DNA of 64,000 bases from contig NZ_JANDBD010000012.1 in NCBI RefSeq assembly GCF_024320865.1, forward strand, positions 62,001 through 126,000. The letters run 5' to 3'. This document shows positions 9,771 through 17,953 of the stretch, piece after piece. The translations under genes and the position numbers were made by a program. The notes below the pieces were generated by a model. That model was not told the DNA's origin and searched no databases. It worked only from the letters and a program-made list of their open reading frames with translations. The DNA comes from Mycolicibacterium arenosum. GTDB taxonomy: Bacteria; Actinomycetota; Actinomycetes; Mycobacteriales; Mycobacteriaceae. How positions within the stretch are numbered: the stretch's first letter is position 1; the number at the start of each line of letters is the position of its first letter.

Positions 9771-9823
9771 GAGGTTGAACGTACGTAGGGGTCTACTCGA
9801 ACTTCCTCTGCGTCAACTCAATC
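9771..9823 (-). repeat. 53-bp direct repeat, copy A
   Basis: Copy A shares about 88% identity with 9956-10008 in the same orientation, including the 18-bp core aggggtctactcgaactt. On the minus strand it reads ...IELTQRKFE-stop in one frame, and the identity continues past that stop. It lies 2 bp inside the left end of the 246-bp insert. On the minus strand a 32-codon frame (GTG 9891 to TAG 9793) runs into it, in frame with and two codons after the sulfotransferase stop; it has no clear ribosome-binding site and is not called as a gene. Confidence 0.7.
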
Positions 9824-9894
9824 TGAATCTCCGGGACGCCACAGTCTCCCGAACTGCACTGGGGACCGCCCACAGCAGTAAGGCACTTCACTGC

Positions 9895-10983
9895 CTATGA
9901 ATGGGCCTCGCATGACCGCAGCTTCGCGTGATCGGCCGACACACCATCCCCACACGAGATTGAACCTACGCAGGGGTCTACTCGAACTTCTTCTGCGTCA
10001 GCGCAATCCCGAGGGGCCGGGTCGGCGCCGCGCCTACCGTGATGGGCCCACGCCCATACCTCGGGTGACGCCCACTCCTCGCCGCGGCGGCGGTACAGCT
10101 CCTGCTCGGCCTCACCGACGATGGCCCCCCAGTCCCGGCTGCCGCCCGCCCGGAAGAACGGCTCCGGGCCGGCCCACAGCTCCGGGGAGAGCTCGGCGGC
10201 GCGGGACCGCATCGACTCCAGCGTGGCGTGCTCGGAGAGCTCCTCGAGCCGGGCCCTGTCCACGTCCACGCCGATCGCGTCGGCGAGCCTGCCGAACTCG
10301 CCGACGAGGTCGGCACGGTAGTCGTCGTAGTGGAACAGCGCCACGTTCGGCAGATGTCTTCTGCTCCATGCGGTTTCGTAGTGATGCAGGATGGTGGCCA
10401 ACGACACGATTCCCTCTGTGGCCAGCACGGGGCGCTCGAGCCAGACCCGCATCTCCTCGAGCGGGTTCTGCGGTGGCGGTCGGAGGCCGGGCCGGTGCGG
10501 CGGGACCGGAGGACGCGGGTGCCCCGGCGGCGGGTGGGGTGGCGGATGCCCCGGACCCGGCGGCGGTCCCCCACCGGCTCGGGTGGCCGCCTCGAGCGCG
10601 TACAGGCGATCCTGGTCCACCAGCATGGACACCGCCGCGTCGCGAGGGTCGCGGCCCACCACCAGGTACGTGACGCGCGGGTCCACGTCGAGCCCGTCGA
10701 GCGGCGTGTGGGTCTTGATGAACCTGCGGTGGGTCTGCGCGTCGAGCGCCGCGACGACGTGTTCGACCGGCATGGCGGTGAGGTCGAGCCAGGGCGAGAT
10801 CATCGCCAGCGGACCCGGAAGTTCGGGGCCGGAGAAGACGAGCAGCGACACCAACCGCTGCGTCCAGGTGGTGCCGCTCTTGGGTGGCGTGGAGATGACG
10901 ATGTCGCCGTCGCGCAGTTCGAGCGCGTCCCACCGCGCGTTGTCGCTCATCCACGACCGGTAGGCGACGCGATCGGTCAGCAT
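9895..10983 (-). CDS. PAPS-dependent lipid sulfotransferase (Rv1373-like) with Pro-rich replacement and altered C-terminus
   Basis: A 362-residue cytosolic sulfotransferase that would transfer sulfate from PAPS to a lipid hydroxyl. The PAPS loop is [10 protein letters not shown] (31-40), the KTHTP strand is 90-94 and the 3'-phosphate motif is [11 protein letters not shown] (110-120). [10 protein letters not shown] (276-285) matches the C-terminal sulfotransferase signature. Residues 137-173 are a Pro/Gly/His-rich block where the M. tuberculosis homologue, as I recall it, has an ordinary helical stretch. Residues 324-362 are a tail encoded by the 246-bp insert; the ancestral protein likely ended at GRRGADPA (about residue 323). 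The ATG at 10983 overlaps the ABC gene's stop by 7 bp, so translation is coupled. It is the last gene of the lprF-pks18 cluster. Confidence 0.85.
   Translation of the reverse strand: MLTDRVAYRSWMSDNARWDALELRDGDIVISTPPKSGTTWTQRLVSLLVFSGPELPGPLAMISPWLDLTAMPVEHVVAALDAQTHRRFIKTHTPLDGLDVDPRVTYLVVGRDPRDAAVSMLVDQDRLYALEAATRAGGGPPPGPGHPPPHPPPGHPRPPVPPHRPGLRPPPQNPLEEMRVWLERPVLATEGIVSLATILHHYETAWSRRHLPNVALFHYDDYRADLVGEFGRLADAIGVDVDRARLEELSEHATLESMRSRAAELSPELWAGPEPFFRAGGSRDWGAIVGEAEQELYRRRGEEWASPEVWAWAHHGRRGADPAPRDCADAEEVRVDPCVGSISCGDGVSADHAKLRSCEAHS
9956..10008 (-). repeat. 53-bp direct repeat, copy B
   Basis: Second copy of the repeat described at 9771-9823, 185 bp away in the same orientation and near the right end of the insert. 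On the minus strand it reads ...IALTQKKFE-stop, but in a frame shifted by one relative to the sulfotransferase, so the sulfotransferase frame passes through it. Confidence 0.7.
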
Positions 10984-12755
10984 CGGGTGCCCTGCAGCGC
11001 GTCATCGGCGGCGCGCACGCCGAAGTCGAGCTTCACGATCTGGTCGGCGCAGTGGAAGTAGCGGTCGTCGTGGGTGATCACGACGACCGTCTTCCCCCGG
11101 TCGCGCAGGCCGGGCAGGATCCGCGTGTAGAACACGTCGCGGAAGCCCGGCTCCTGGTCGGCGGCCCACTCGTCGAACACGTACAGCGGGCGGTCCTCCA
11201 GGAGAGCGGTCAGGAGCGCGAGGCGCTTGCGCTGGCCCTGCGACAGCGCGACCGTGGACAGCCGCCCGTCCTGCACCGTCACCTTGTCCGCGAGCTGCAA
11301 CGCGATGAGGTACTCGCGCACCTCGTCGTCGATTCCCGGCCGGTCGAACCCCAGATAGTCCTCGAACAGGTGGAAGTCGGTGAAGATCGCCGAACAGTTC
11401 TGCCGGAACCACTCCACGTTGTGCTCGTCCACCCGCTCACCGTTCAGCGTGATGGTGCCGCACTGCGGCGCGTACAGGCCGGTGATCAGCTTCGCGAGCG
11501 TCGACTTCCCGCTGCCGTTGCCCCCCACCACGAACGTGATCTGGCCCGGCTCCAGCAGCAGGTCGAGCGGACCGAGCCGAAAACCGGGGGCCAGGGCGTG
11601 CGGCGGCGGCGGACCACCGGGCGGCGGGCGATGCCCCGTGTGCGGGCCGCCCGGTCCGGGTGGGCCGGGATGACCGGGCCCGGGACGCGGCGGACCCATC
11701 GGCGGCAGCTCGGGTCCGAGCGTCGAGGTCGGGGCCAGCTCGCCCTGATAGGTGTAGCCGACACCGGACAGTGTGAGGCGCGCGGAGGCGGCGACCGGAC
11801 GGCCGTCGTAGGGCAGCCGGTCCTCTACGCCCCCCGCGGCGATCGTGAGGTCCATGGCGCGGATCTTGGCCAGCGCCACGTCGCCTCGAATGAGGTCCGG
11901 GATGCGAGACATGAAGTGCTGCATGGGCATCGCGAGGAAGATGGTGATCAGCACGTAGCTCACCAGTATGTGGGCGGGCAGCTGCAGCGTCGACGCGAGG
12001 ACGAACAGGATCACCGCCATCGCGAGGTTCTGCACGAGCCGGCCGTAGCCGTGCGCGACCGAGGCGCGCACTCCGGCGTCGACGTTCTGATCGCGGAGTT
12101 CGCCTGCCGCACCGACCAGGTGACGATCCATGAAGTCGGCGCGGCGGCCGCGGTGCAGTTTGAGTTCCTTGATCCCGACCGTGACCGCGTGGAACGAGCG
12201 CAGCAGGGCGTCCTCGTTCTCCCGCGACTCGCGATACAGCCGCTTCACGCGGCGCAGCAGGATCTCCACGCCGAGGATGCTCAGCGCGGTGCCCGCCACC
12301 GTGACCGTGAAGACCGGTCCCGACACCACGGCGAGCGCCACCAGGCATCCGACGATCGTCACGACGTCGACGCAGAAGTTGGGCAGCGCAGTCACCGCCT
12401 GCGAGAGTGCTCGCACGTCTTCGGTCAGCGTGGCCAGAAGCCGGTGCACGCCAAGACGTTCGAGGCGTTCCAGCGGAGCGGCGACGACCGCTTCGGATAG
12501 TTGCACCCGCAGCTGGTAGACGGCCTGCTGGGTCAGCCGGATCAGCAGTACCTGCGAGATCACGCTGGCGATCAGCGCGACGACGGCGGTCACGATGAAC
12601 GGCACGACGGCCTGGTGGTGGTTCGCGTGCGGCGCCAACACGTCCCTGATCAACAGCAGCAGATAGGTGTTGGCGACGCCGCTGATCAAGCCGGCGATGA
12701 AGACCGCGATGATGCGCGCCCTCGATATCGAGAGCAGGAATCTGATGAGTGCCAT
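10977..12755 (-). CDS. cyclic-peptide/SyrD-type ABC exporter (fused permease-ATPase) with Pro-rich insert
   Basis: A 592-residue half-size exporter of the SyrD/PvdE type. Six predicted membrane helices lie within residues 10-285 (for example 15-37, 50-72, 127-146, 150-166, 240-258, 262-278). The ATPase domain has Walker [10 protein letters not shown] (411-419), signature LSQGQRKRL (504-512), Walker B LYVFDEW (524-530) and H-loop THDD. Between the A-loop strand ([10 protein letters not shown]) and FRLGPLDL, where the family has a short loop, lies a block of about 44 residues of Pro/Gly/His (348-391). It is 15 bp after the polyketide synthase gene and overlaps the sulfotransferase start by 7 bp, so it probably exports the lipid made by this operon. 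The recalled Rv1371-Rv1373 locus lacks such a gene. Confidence 0.88.
   Translation of the reverse strand: MALIRFLLSISRARIIAVFIAGLISGVANTYLLLLIRDVLAPHANHHQAVVPFIVTAVVALIASVISQVLLIRLTQQAVYQLRVQLSEAVVAAPLERLERLGVHRLLATLTEDVRALSQAVTALPNFCVDVVTIVGCLVALAVVSGPVFTVTVAGTALSILGVEILLRRVKRLYRESRENEDALLRSFHAVTVGIKELKLHRGRRADFMDRHLVGAAGELRDQNVDAGVRASVAHGYGRLVQNLAMAVILFVLASTLQLPAHILVSYVLITIFLAMPMQHFMSRIPDLIRGDVALAKIRAMDLTIAAGGVEDRLPYDGRPVAASARLTLSGVGYTYQGELAPTSTLGPELPPMGPPRPGPGHPGPPGPGGPHTGHRPPPGGPPPPHALAPGFRLGPLDLLLEPGQITFVVGGNGSGKSTLAKLITGLYAPQCGTITLNGERVDEHNVEWFRQNCSAIFTDFHLFEDYLGFDRPGIDDEVREYLIALQLADKVTVQDGRLSTVALSQGQRKRLALLTALLEDRPLYVFDEWAADQEPGFRDVFYTRILPGLRDRGKTVVVITHDDRYFHCADQIVKLDFGVRAADDALQGTRC
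11583..11714 (-). other. Pro/Gly/His-rich coding segment in the ABC exporter
   Basis: Encodes residues 348-391, dominated by [13 protein letters not shown] and GGPPPPHA units. It sits in the nucleotide-binding domain just before Walker A. A similar segment is found in the neighbouring sulfotransferase (10465-10575), and a shorter one in the desaturase (15341-15394). Confidence 0.85.
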
Positions 12756-12770
12756 GAGCGACGTCTCCGA

Positions 12771-13955
12771 TCAGTGCCGCACGATGTCGAAGACGAAGCC
12801 TTCGACGGTCACACCGGGAGCGAACGAGAACGCGACACCGGTGCACGGTTCCCCGCCCGAATCCGGTTCGGCGACGGACGTCTTCATGGCTTCCAGGACG
12901 AAGAGCAGCGACACGCTGAGCATGTTGCCGAAGCGGGCCAGTACGTCCCAGCTGTGCGCGGCCGCGCTCGGCGGAATCCCCAGCGACCGTGCCGACTGCT
13001 CGATGATCTTCGGGCCACCGGGGTGGATCGCCCACAGGTCGACGTCGGACTTCCGCAGTTCGAGATCGGCGAGCACCCCGGTGATGACCGGGTCCACCCC
13101 GTCGAAGATGTAGGCGGGCAGGTTCTCGGACAGCTCGCAGGTGACGCCGTTGTGGTTGACGCCCAACACTATTCCGTCCTCCGCCGCATCCAACAGCCGG
13201 CTGAACGTCTCGCGGATGACGATCCGGCCCGGAGCCAGTTGCTGCTGCACCTGGCCCGCACCCACCACCACCGCACCGCACCCGTCGCCGAACAGGCTCG
13301 AGATGATGACGTCGTTGACATCGCCGGCGAAAACGGCGTTCACAGAGCACATTTCGATGCACACGACCAGGGCCTTGCGGCCGGGGTGCGAGCGTACGTA
13401 GTCGGACGCGGTGCGCAGGCCGTTCATCGCGGCCGCACACCCCATGAAGTTCACCACCAGGCGCGAGACGCTCGGCGACAGCCCGAGTCCCCTGACCACC
13501 GCGACGTCGACGCCCGGTGCGATGAAGCCGGTGCTGGTAACGAACACCAGCAGTCCGATCGCCTCGGCGCCACCCTCGACGCCGGCCACCGCACGGCCCG
13601 CGACCTCCACCGCCAGCGGTGCCGCGTGAGCGTAGAAGAGCCCCATGCGATCTCGCACGGTGCCCGCGGCGCGGCGGAACTCGTCGAACTCCGGGTCGAG
13701 CGGATCGATCGCCATCCGCCTGCTGTCGATGCGCGTCTTCTCGAACACCCGCGTGACGCGTTCCCGCTGCTCGGCGTCGAGGTTGAACAGCTCCGCCACC
13801 CGTGCGGCGGCCGCGTCCTGCGGGACCACCCGGCCGGGCGCTCCCGTTGCGATGCTCTCGATGACGGCGACCGCGGTCGGCGGGGCGGGCGGCAGTTCGG
13901 CCAGGTCGACCAGGGCGCCGTCGTGCTGGCGGCCGGAGGACGGCGCCGAACTCAT
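12771..13955 (-). CDS. pks18: type III polyketide synthase (PKS18-like)
   Basis: A 394-residue chalcone-synthase-family enzyme. The catalytic triad is visible as Cys173 (VVNFMGCAAAM), His311 (LWAIHPGGPKI) and Asn344 (RFGNMLSVS), two residues offset from recalled M. tuberculosis PKS18 (Cys175, His313, Asn346). PKS18 condenses a long-chain acyl-CoA starter with malonyl-CoA to make alkylpyrones, so a long-chain alkylpyrone or resorcinol-type product is a fair inference. The ATG at 13955 overlaps the upstream desaturase stop as ATGA, indicating translational coupling. A Pro-rich stretch LAELPPAPPTAV follows the variable N-terminus. The order desaturase-pks18-sulfotransferase matches Rv1371-Rv1373, with the ABC exporter inserted after pks18. 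Confidence 0.92.
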   Translation of the reverse strand: MSSAPSSGRQHDGALVDLAELPPAPPTAVAVIESIATGAPGRVVPQDAAAARVAELFNLDAEQRERVTRVFEKTRIDSRRMAIDPLDPEFDEFRRAAGTVRDRMGLFYAHAAPLAVEVAGRAVAGVEGGAEAIGLLVFVTSTGFIAPGVDVAVVRGLGLSPSVSRLVVNFMGCAAAMNGLRTASDYVRSHPGRKALVVCIEMCSVNAVFAGDVNDVIISSLFGDGCGAVVVGAGQVQQQLAPGRIVIRETFSRLLDAAEDGIVLGVNHNGVTCELSENLPAYIFDGVDPVITGVLADLELRKSDVDLWAIHPGGPKIIEQSARSLGIPPSAAAHSWDVLARFGNMLSVSLLFVLEAMKTSVAEPDSGGEPCTGVAFSFAPGVTVEGFVFDIVRH

Positions 13956-15430
13956 ACCGACCCCAGCCCGGCGAAGCCCTGGACGACGTACGTCGCACTG
14001 GTGCGCAGGGCCGCGGGTGAGAGGTGCTCTCGGACGACACCCCAGTCGCGTTCCTCCGCTTCGCGTGACCGCATCAGCAGGTAGGTCCGGCACAGCGCCG
14101 GGAGCCGGTCGGTGACGAAGCTCTTCGCGGGCAGCCACTCGATCCCGGACTTCGCGGCCTCCTCGCGCACGATGTCCTCGGTGGCGATGTTGGCGAAACC
14201 GCTGCGCTGGTACGGCACCACGTGGTGAACCCGATGCGAGCTCAGCCCGGCCGACAGGAAGCAGTCGACATACCTGTTGCCGACGACTTTGAGGTCGTAC
14301 GCGGCGTCGACCTGATGCACTCCCCAGTCGTCGGTGTCGACGGCCTCCTCCTCGTCGTCGTCATCCTCGAAGTCGTGGCTCGACACGATCAGGAAGGTGC
14401 TGACCCACAGCGTGATGACGAATTGCAGCGCCCACGCCCAGAAGTCGCCGAACACGGTGAAGGCGACGAGTTCGGCGACCAGCAGTACGCGAACGGCGAT
14501 CGAGCCGGCGAAGTGGGCGGATGCGTTGCGCCAGCTGCCGTAGAGGTTGGCCGCGCCGACCTTGCGAGTGATCCGGATGACGTCGACCACGCGGATGGTC
14601 ATTCCGGTGAGCAGATGGCCCACCTTGTGCACGGTGTGCACCGGGATCCGGTACAGCCGCGGCAGCCGCATCATCATGGTGAAGACGTTCTTCTTGATGT
14701 CGACTTCGCTCTGCGTGTGAGGGTGGTGCAGCAGCGTGTGACCGTCGGCGACCACCAGCGACAGGGCGACGTAGTTCAGATCGAAGGCGCTGTCCAGCGC
14801 CCGCGTCGCACCACGCTGCGGACGGTGAATCGCGTAGTGCCCGAAGGCAACCAACGAGCTGCGCAGCACCACCATCGCGACGACGAAGATCGGCAGCGGC
14901 ATCCAGGCGGGCATTCCCAGCCGCAGCACCTGCACGGCCACGTAGGCGAGTGCCATGACCGCCACCAGGACGTTGAACACGGTGTCCATCCGCGCGATGT
15001 GCGCGGCGGTCCGCGGCTCGCGCAGGCGTGCCCGAACGCGGTGCAGCAGGTCGTTGCGGTCGTCGAAGCGGAACTTCGGGGTGTCACGCCAGCTGTTGAA
15101 GTTCTCCTTGAACAGGAACGGCGGCGCGTTGTTCTTCGGGTGAATGTCCTGTGGCGTGGCGTCGCGGCCCAGCGCGTAGCGCTCGAGCATCCGCTCGATC
15201 GCCTCGGGGTTCGGATGGTACGTCCGGACGATCGAGGTGATGTCGCGGTTGCGGGTGCGCCCGATGAAGAAGGCACCACCGGGGTGTTTGGCGATCCAGT
15301 CGGACAGGTCGTAGGCGCGGCCGTTGTAGACCCACACGTCGGGCGGCGGGCCCGGACGCGGACCCGGCGGAGCACCACGTCCGCCCGGTTCCGGAACACC
15401 CCTGGTCTCCGGAAGATCTGTGGTGGTCAT
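13952..15430 (-). CDS. cytochrome b5-fatty acid desaturase fusion (Rv1371-like)
   Basis: A 492-residue membrane protein. Residues about 31-90 form a cytochrome b5 domain with heme ligand motif AKHPGGAFF (His49) and a second His in RTYHPNP (His72). The desaturase part has membrane helices and three His boxes: HYAIHRPQ, GHTLLHHPHTQ and LSSHRVHHVVP. An acidic run, FEDDDDEEEAVDTDDW, precedes the last box. It would desaturate or hydroxylate a fatty acyl chain using electrons passed through the b5 domain. The N-terminal 30 residues are unusually Pro/Gly-rich (GAPPGPRPGPPP). It is the first gene of a coupled group (ATGA overlap with pks18) and lies 169 bp after lprF in the same direction. Confidence 0.9.
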   Translation of the reverse strand: MTTTDLPETRGVPEPGGRGAPPGPRPGPPPDVWVYNGRAYDLSDWIAKHPGGAFFIGRTRNRDITSIVRTYHPNPEAIERMLERYALGRDATPQDIHPKNNAPPFLFKENFNSWRDTPKFRFDDRNDLLHRVRARLREPRTAAHIARMDTVFNVLVAVMALAYVAVQVLRLGMPAWMPLPIFVVAMVVLRSSLVAFGHYAIHRPQRGATRALDSAFDLNYVALSLVVADGHTLLHHPHTQSEVDIKKNVFTMMMRLPRLYRIPVHTVHKVGHLLTGMTIRVVDVIRITRKVGAANLYGSWRNASAHFAGSIAVRVLLVAELVAFTVFGDFWAWALQFVITLWVSTFLIVSSHDFEDDDDEEEAVDTDDWGVHQVDAAYDLKVVGNRYVDCFLSAGLSSHRVHHVVPYQRSGFANIATEDIVREEAAKSGIEWLPAKSFVTDRLPALCRTYLLMRSREAEERDWGVVREHLSPAALRTSATYVVQGFAGLGSV

Positions 15431-15599
15431 GTCGTTCCTTCGGATCGGGAGCCGCTGCGGCGGTCGGCAATCGTGCCGCAGTAGCGTCGAACAGCGACGT
15501 TGACGAATTCTTGAAGGATTCTTGGAGCGCGAATCGAGAGGGAGCGGGCGGAAGCGGCCCCGACGAACGGTTCCACCCGCTCCACTCTCACGTCCGCAC

Positions 15600-16454
15600 C
15601 TACGGAGTGGGGATCGTGACGGGCACAGCCCACTTCGACAACGTCACGTCCACCGAGCCGGCGTCCTTCTCGATGACGACTCGGACGAGGTTCGGTCCCT
15701 TGCCCTCCGACGGCGCCTCGGACGGCAGGGCGGTCGGCGGCGGTCCGGCCGGCGGGGGCACGTCGGCGATCCACAGCGTGATCGGCAGCTGGCCGCCACC
15801 CTGTCCCATGCTCGGCACGATCGGGTCGACGATCGCGGCGTCGATGGTCCCGCTCACCTTGACGGTCGCGATGCCGGCGACGTCCTCCTTACCGTCGTCC
15901 TTCGGGTCCTGCACGGAACCGATGAGCTTCGCCAGACCCTTGTCCTTGTCCAGGATCACCGCGGGGTCGTAGATCTTGTCCGCGGGGCCCTTCGACTCGT
16001 ACGTCCCATCCGCGCCCTTCGTGTAGAAGACCTTCTGGGTGACGAGGAAGTCAGTGGGCTCGAGCGTCGCGCCGGGGGTCAATCGGAACGTCGCGTTGCC
16101 GACGGCCTGACCGTTGCCCTGCTCGATGCTGGTTACGTCGGCGTTGACCATGCCGACCGGCAGGTTGGGCAGATCGGTTGCCTCCAAGTCGATGTGGACC
16201 GCTCGCAGCGTCTGAGTGGTCCGCGCGCTCTCCTGCAACGCACCTGCCGCATCGGGTGTCGGCGGCGCGTCCGACGACGCCGAGGTCGTGGCGGATTCGC
16301 TGGTGGTGGTGGTGGTCGCCGCTTCCGATGACGACTCGGCGGTCTTCGTGTCGGACCCGCAACCGGCCACCAGGGCGGTGGCCAGGGTCGCGCAGGCGAG
16401 GAAGGCCGGAATCTTCGTGAAGGTTGTTTGCGCGTGCAAAGGAAACATGGGCAT
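15600..16454 (-). CDS. lprF: LppX/LprAFG-family lipoprotein (LprF-like)
   Basis: A 284-residue secreted lipoprotein. The signal peptide ends in the lipobox LVAGC (ATALVAGCGSD), followed by a Ser/Thr-rich linker and the LppX_LprAFG beta-fold, whose hydrophobic cavity carries acylated lipids (for example VFYTKGADGTYESKGPADKIYDP, split around YESKG). The ATG at 16454 is supported by a gaaagg ribosome site 5 nt upstream. It precedes the desaturase, pks18, ABC and sulfotransferase genes, as Rv1368 (lprF) precedes Rv1371-Rv1373 in M. tuberculosis, where an IS6110 copy separates them. A role in carrying the cluster's lipid across the periplasm is inferred. LprG or LprA paralogy cannot be excluded from sequence alone; the neighbourhood favours LprF. 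Confidence 0.82.
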   Translation of the reverse strand: MPMFPLHAQTTFTKIPAFLACATLATALVAGCGSDTKTAESSSEAATTTTTSESATTSASSDAPPTPDAAGALQESARTTQTLRAVHIDLEATDLPNLPVGMVNADVTSIEQGNGQAVGNATFRLTPGATLEPTDFLVTQKVFYTKGADGTYESKGPADKIYDPAVILDKDKGLAKLIGSVQDPKDDGKEDVAGIATVKVSGTIDAAIVDPIVPSMGQGGGQLPITLWIADVPPPAGPPPTALPSEAPSEGKGPNLVRVVIEKDAGSVDVTLSKWAVPVTIPTP

Positions 16455-16682
16455 GCGAGCCTTTCGGAAAAGGTGTCCAAGTGGTGTGGCGAAGGCTGCG
16501 TCGCCAACCTTTCGGCGACGCCGATGCGGACACCCCGATGTCGCCCGCAGATGGCTCGTCGTCCGGGCCGAATGCGCCCCGTGCACCCCGACGCGAGCAA
16601 TCCCCCAATCTGTGCGGTGGCCCTCTATTCGCATCGCATTCGCTGCGACGCTAACACGCGCAAAGTTGCAAGATCGGACTTT

Positions 16683-16714
16683 TAACGTAAGCGTTATTAG
16701 GCCTGCGTACGCAG
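16683..16714. promoter_or_regulatory. paired palindromes upstream of lprF
   Basis: Two inverted repeats lie in the 270-bp gap between coaX and lprF: taacgtaagcgtta (16683-16696, arms TAACG/CGTTA around TAAG) and ctgcgtacgcag (16703-16714, perfect 12-bp palindrome). The first sits in a locally AT-rich stretch upstream of the lipid cluster and could be an operator; the second lies just after the coaX stop and could form a terminating hairpin. No regulator gene adjoins them. Confidence 0.4.
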
Positions 16715-16724
16715 CCGAAACGGG

Positions 16725-17540
16725 TTACCGAGCCGACTTCAGCTTGCCCCGTTGGTTATCGAGATTGCGCTCGTAGACGAGCCGCAGACCGTCCAGGGTG
16801 AGGTAGCGGTCGTAGTGCTGGACGGTCCGCAGATCCGGCAGCACCAGAGGCGCCGTATGGCCCGTCGCGACCACCGCGACGTCGTCGCCGGCGAACCCGT
16901 CGACGTCGTCGCGGATCCGGCGCACCAGACCGTCGACGAGGCCCGCGAAGCCGAACACCGCACCCGCCTGCATGCACTCCACGGTGTTCTTGCCGATGAC
17001 GGACCGAGGTCTGGTCAGTTCGACCCGGCGAAGCGCCGCCGAACGGGCCGCAGCGGCGTCCGAGGACACCTGCACGCCGGGCGCGATCGCGCCGCCGAGG
17101 AACTCGCCCTTAGCCGACACCACGTCGACGCAGATCGAGGACCCGAAATCGACGACGATCGCGGCGGACTTGTACTTCTGATAGGCGGCAAGGCAATTGA
17201 CGATCCGATCCGCACCGACCTCTTTGGGATTGTCGACGAGCAGCGGCACCCCCGTGCGCACGCCCGGCTCGATGAGCACGTGCGGGATGGCCGGCCAGTA
17301 CTGGTCGAGCATCAACCGGATCTCGTGCAACACGGACGGCACGGTGGAAAGGCCGGCCGACCCCGTCAGTTGATCAGCGGCATCACCGATGAGGCCGTCG
17401 ATGGTGAGCGCCAGCTCGTCGGCGGTGACCTCGGCCTCGGTCCGGATGCGCCAGCTGTGCGCGACCTTGGCGTGGTCGCCGGATCCGGACACCAGGCCGA
17501 CGACGGTGTGGGTGTTGCGGACGTCGATCGCGAGGAGCAC
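16725..17540 (-). CDS. coaX: type III pantothenate kinase
   Basis: A 271-residue CoaX of the ASKHA fold, phosphorylating pantothenate as the first step of CoA synthesis in the cytosol. The N-terminal phosphate loop is [15 protein letters not shown] and the second phosphate/metal region is [22 protein letters not shown] (DFGSS around residue 130), as in mycobacterial CoaX. The GADRIVN motif is present. Start is GTG at 17540, 5 bp after the panD stop. It ends the panC-panD-coaX operon, placing pantothenate synthesis and its activation together. Mycobacteria also carry CoaA elsewhere, so this copy may be redundant. Confidence 0.93.
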   Translation of the reverse strand: MLLAIDVRNTHTVVGLVSGSGDHAKVAHSWRIRTEAEVTADELALTIDGLIGDAADQLTGSAGLSTVPSVLHEIRLMLDQYWPAIPHVLIEPGVRTGVPLLVDNPKEVGADRIVNCLAAYQKYKSAAIVVDFGSSICVDVVSAKGEFLGGAIAPGVQVSSDAAAARSAALRRVELTRPRSVIGKNTVECMQAGAVFGFAGLVDGLVRRIRDDVDGFAGDDVAVVATGHTAPLVLPDLRTVQHYDRYLTLDGLRLVYERNLDNQRGKLKSAR

Positions 17541-17545
17541 GGCGA

Positions 17546-17953
17546 CTACCTCGGCGAGACGAGGTCGGCGACGCCGGCGGGGACGTGCGCGGCGTCGTCA
17601 CCGATGTCGATCTGCCGGTTCGCACCGTCGACGAACACCACCCGCGGCCGGAACCGCCTGGCCGCCGCGTCGTCGAGGGTTGCGTAGGCGATCAGAATCA
17701 CCAGGTCGCCCGGATGCACCAGATGCGCTGCGGCGCCGTTGATTCCGATGACACCCGAGCCGCGTTCGCCGGTGATGGCGTACGTGATCAGCCGGTTCCC
17801 GTTGTCGATGTCCACGATGGTCACCTGCTCCCCCTCGAGCAGGTCCGCAGCTTCCATGAGATCCGCGTCGATCGTGACCGATCCCACGTAGTGCAGGTCC
17901 GCCGCCGTGACGGTCGCCCGGTGGATCTTCGACTTCAGCATCGTGCGCAACAT
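17546..17953 (-). CDS. panD: aspartate 1-decarboxylase
   Basis: A 135-residue pyruvoyl-dependent enzyme that makes beta-alanine from aspartate. The self-cleavage site is visible as Gly24-Ser25 in [12 protein letters not shown], where Ser25 becomes the pyruvoyl group. [21 protein letters not shown] is the conserved core. The C-terminal tail ([16 protein letters not shown]), a region where pyrazinamide-resistance changes map in M. tuberculosis PanD, is present. The ATG at 17953 overlaps the panC TGA by one base (TGATG), so the two are translationally coupled. Confidence 0.96.
   Translation of the reverse strand: MLRTMLKSKIHRATVTAADLHYVGSVTIDADLMEAADLLEGEQVTIVDIDNGNRLITYAITGERGSGVIGINGAAAHLVHPGDLVILIAYATLDDAAARRFRPRVVFVDGANRQIDIGDDAAHVPAGVADLVSPR

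Larger units (their letters stand above)
9754..10029. mobile_element. 246-bp insert flanked by a 15-bp direct duplication
   Basis: The 15-mer ggccgggtcggcgcc occurs at 9754-9768 and again at 10015-10029, enclosing 246 bp. On the minus strand each copy encodes GADPA. The outer copy is followed at once by TAG in that frame, while the inner copy is fused to the sulfotransferase frame. Removing one copy and the insert restores a sulfotransferase ending ...GRRGADPA-stop. The insert ends show imperfect inverted similarity (tcgaggttgaac at the left; tcgggattgcgc, one base in from the right end, on the opposite strand; 8 of 12 match). No transposase is present, so this looks like a small non-autonomous element or a duplication-type insertion. 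Confidence 0.55.

Noticed and set aside
9793-9891. 32-codon frame following the sulfotransferase stop
   Set aside because: Reads as a plausible peptide end (IELTQRKFE) but has no ribosome site and lies wholly within the insert; kept only as a finding.
11437-14040. 867-codon minus-strand frame across the ABC and polyketide synthase genes
   Set aside because: It overlaps two well-supported genes in another frame and its translation is Arg/Gly-rich noise.
16703-16714. Restriction-like or attachment-site palindrome
   Set aside because: A 12-bp perfect palindrome alone is expected by chance at this G+C, and no integrase or tRNA is near.
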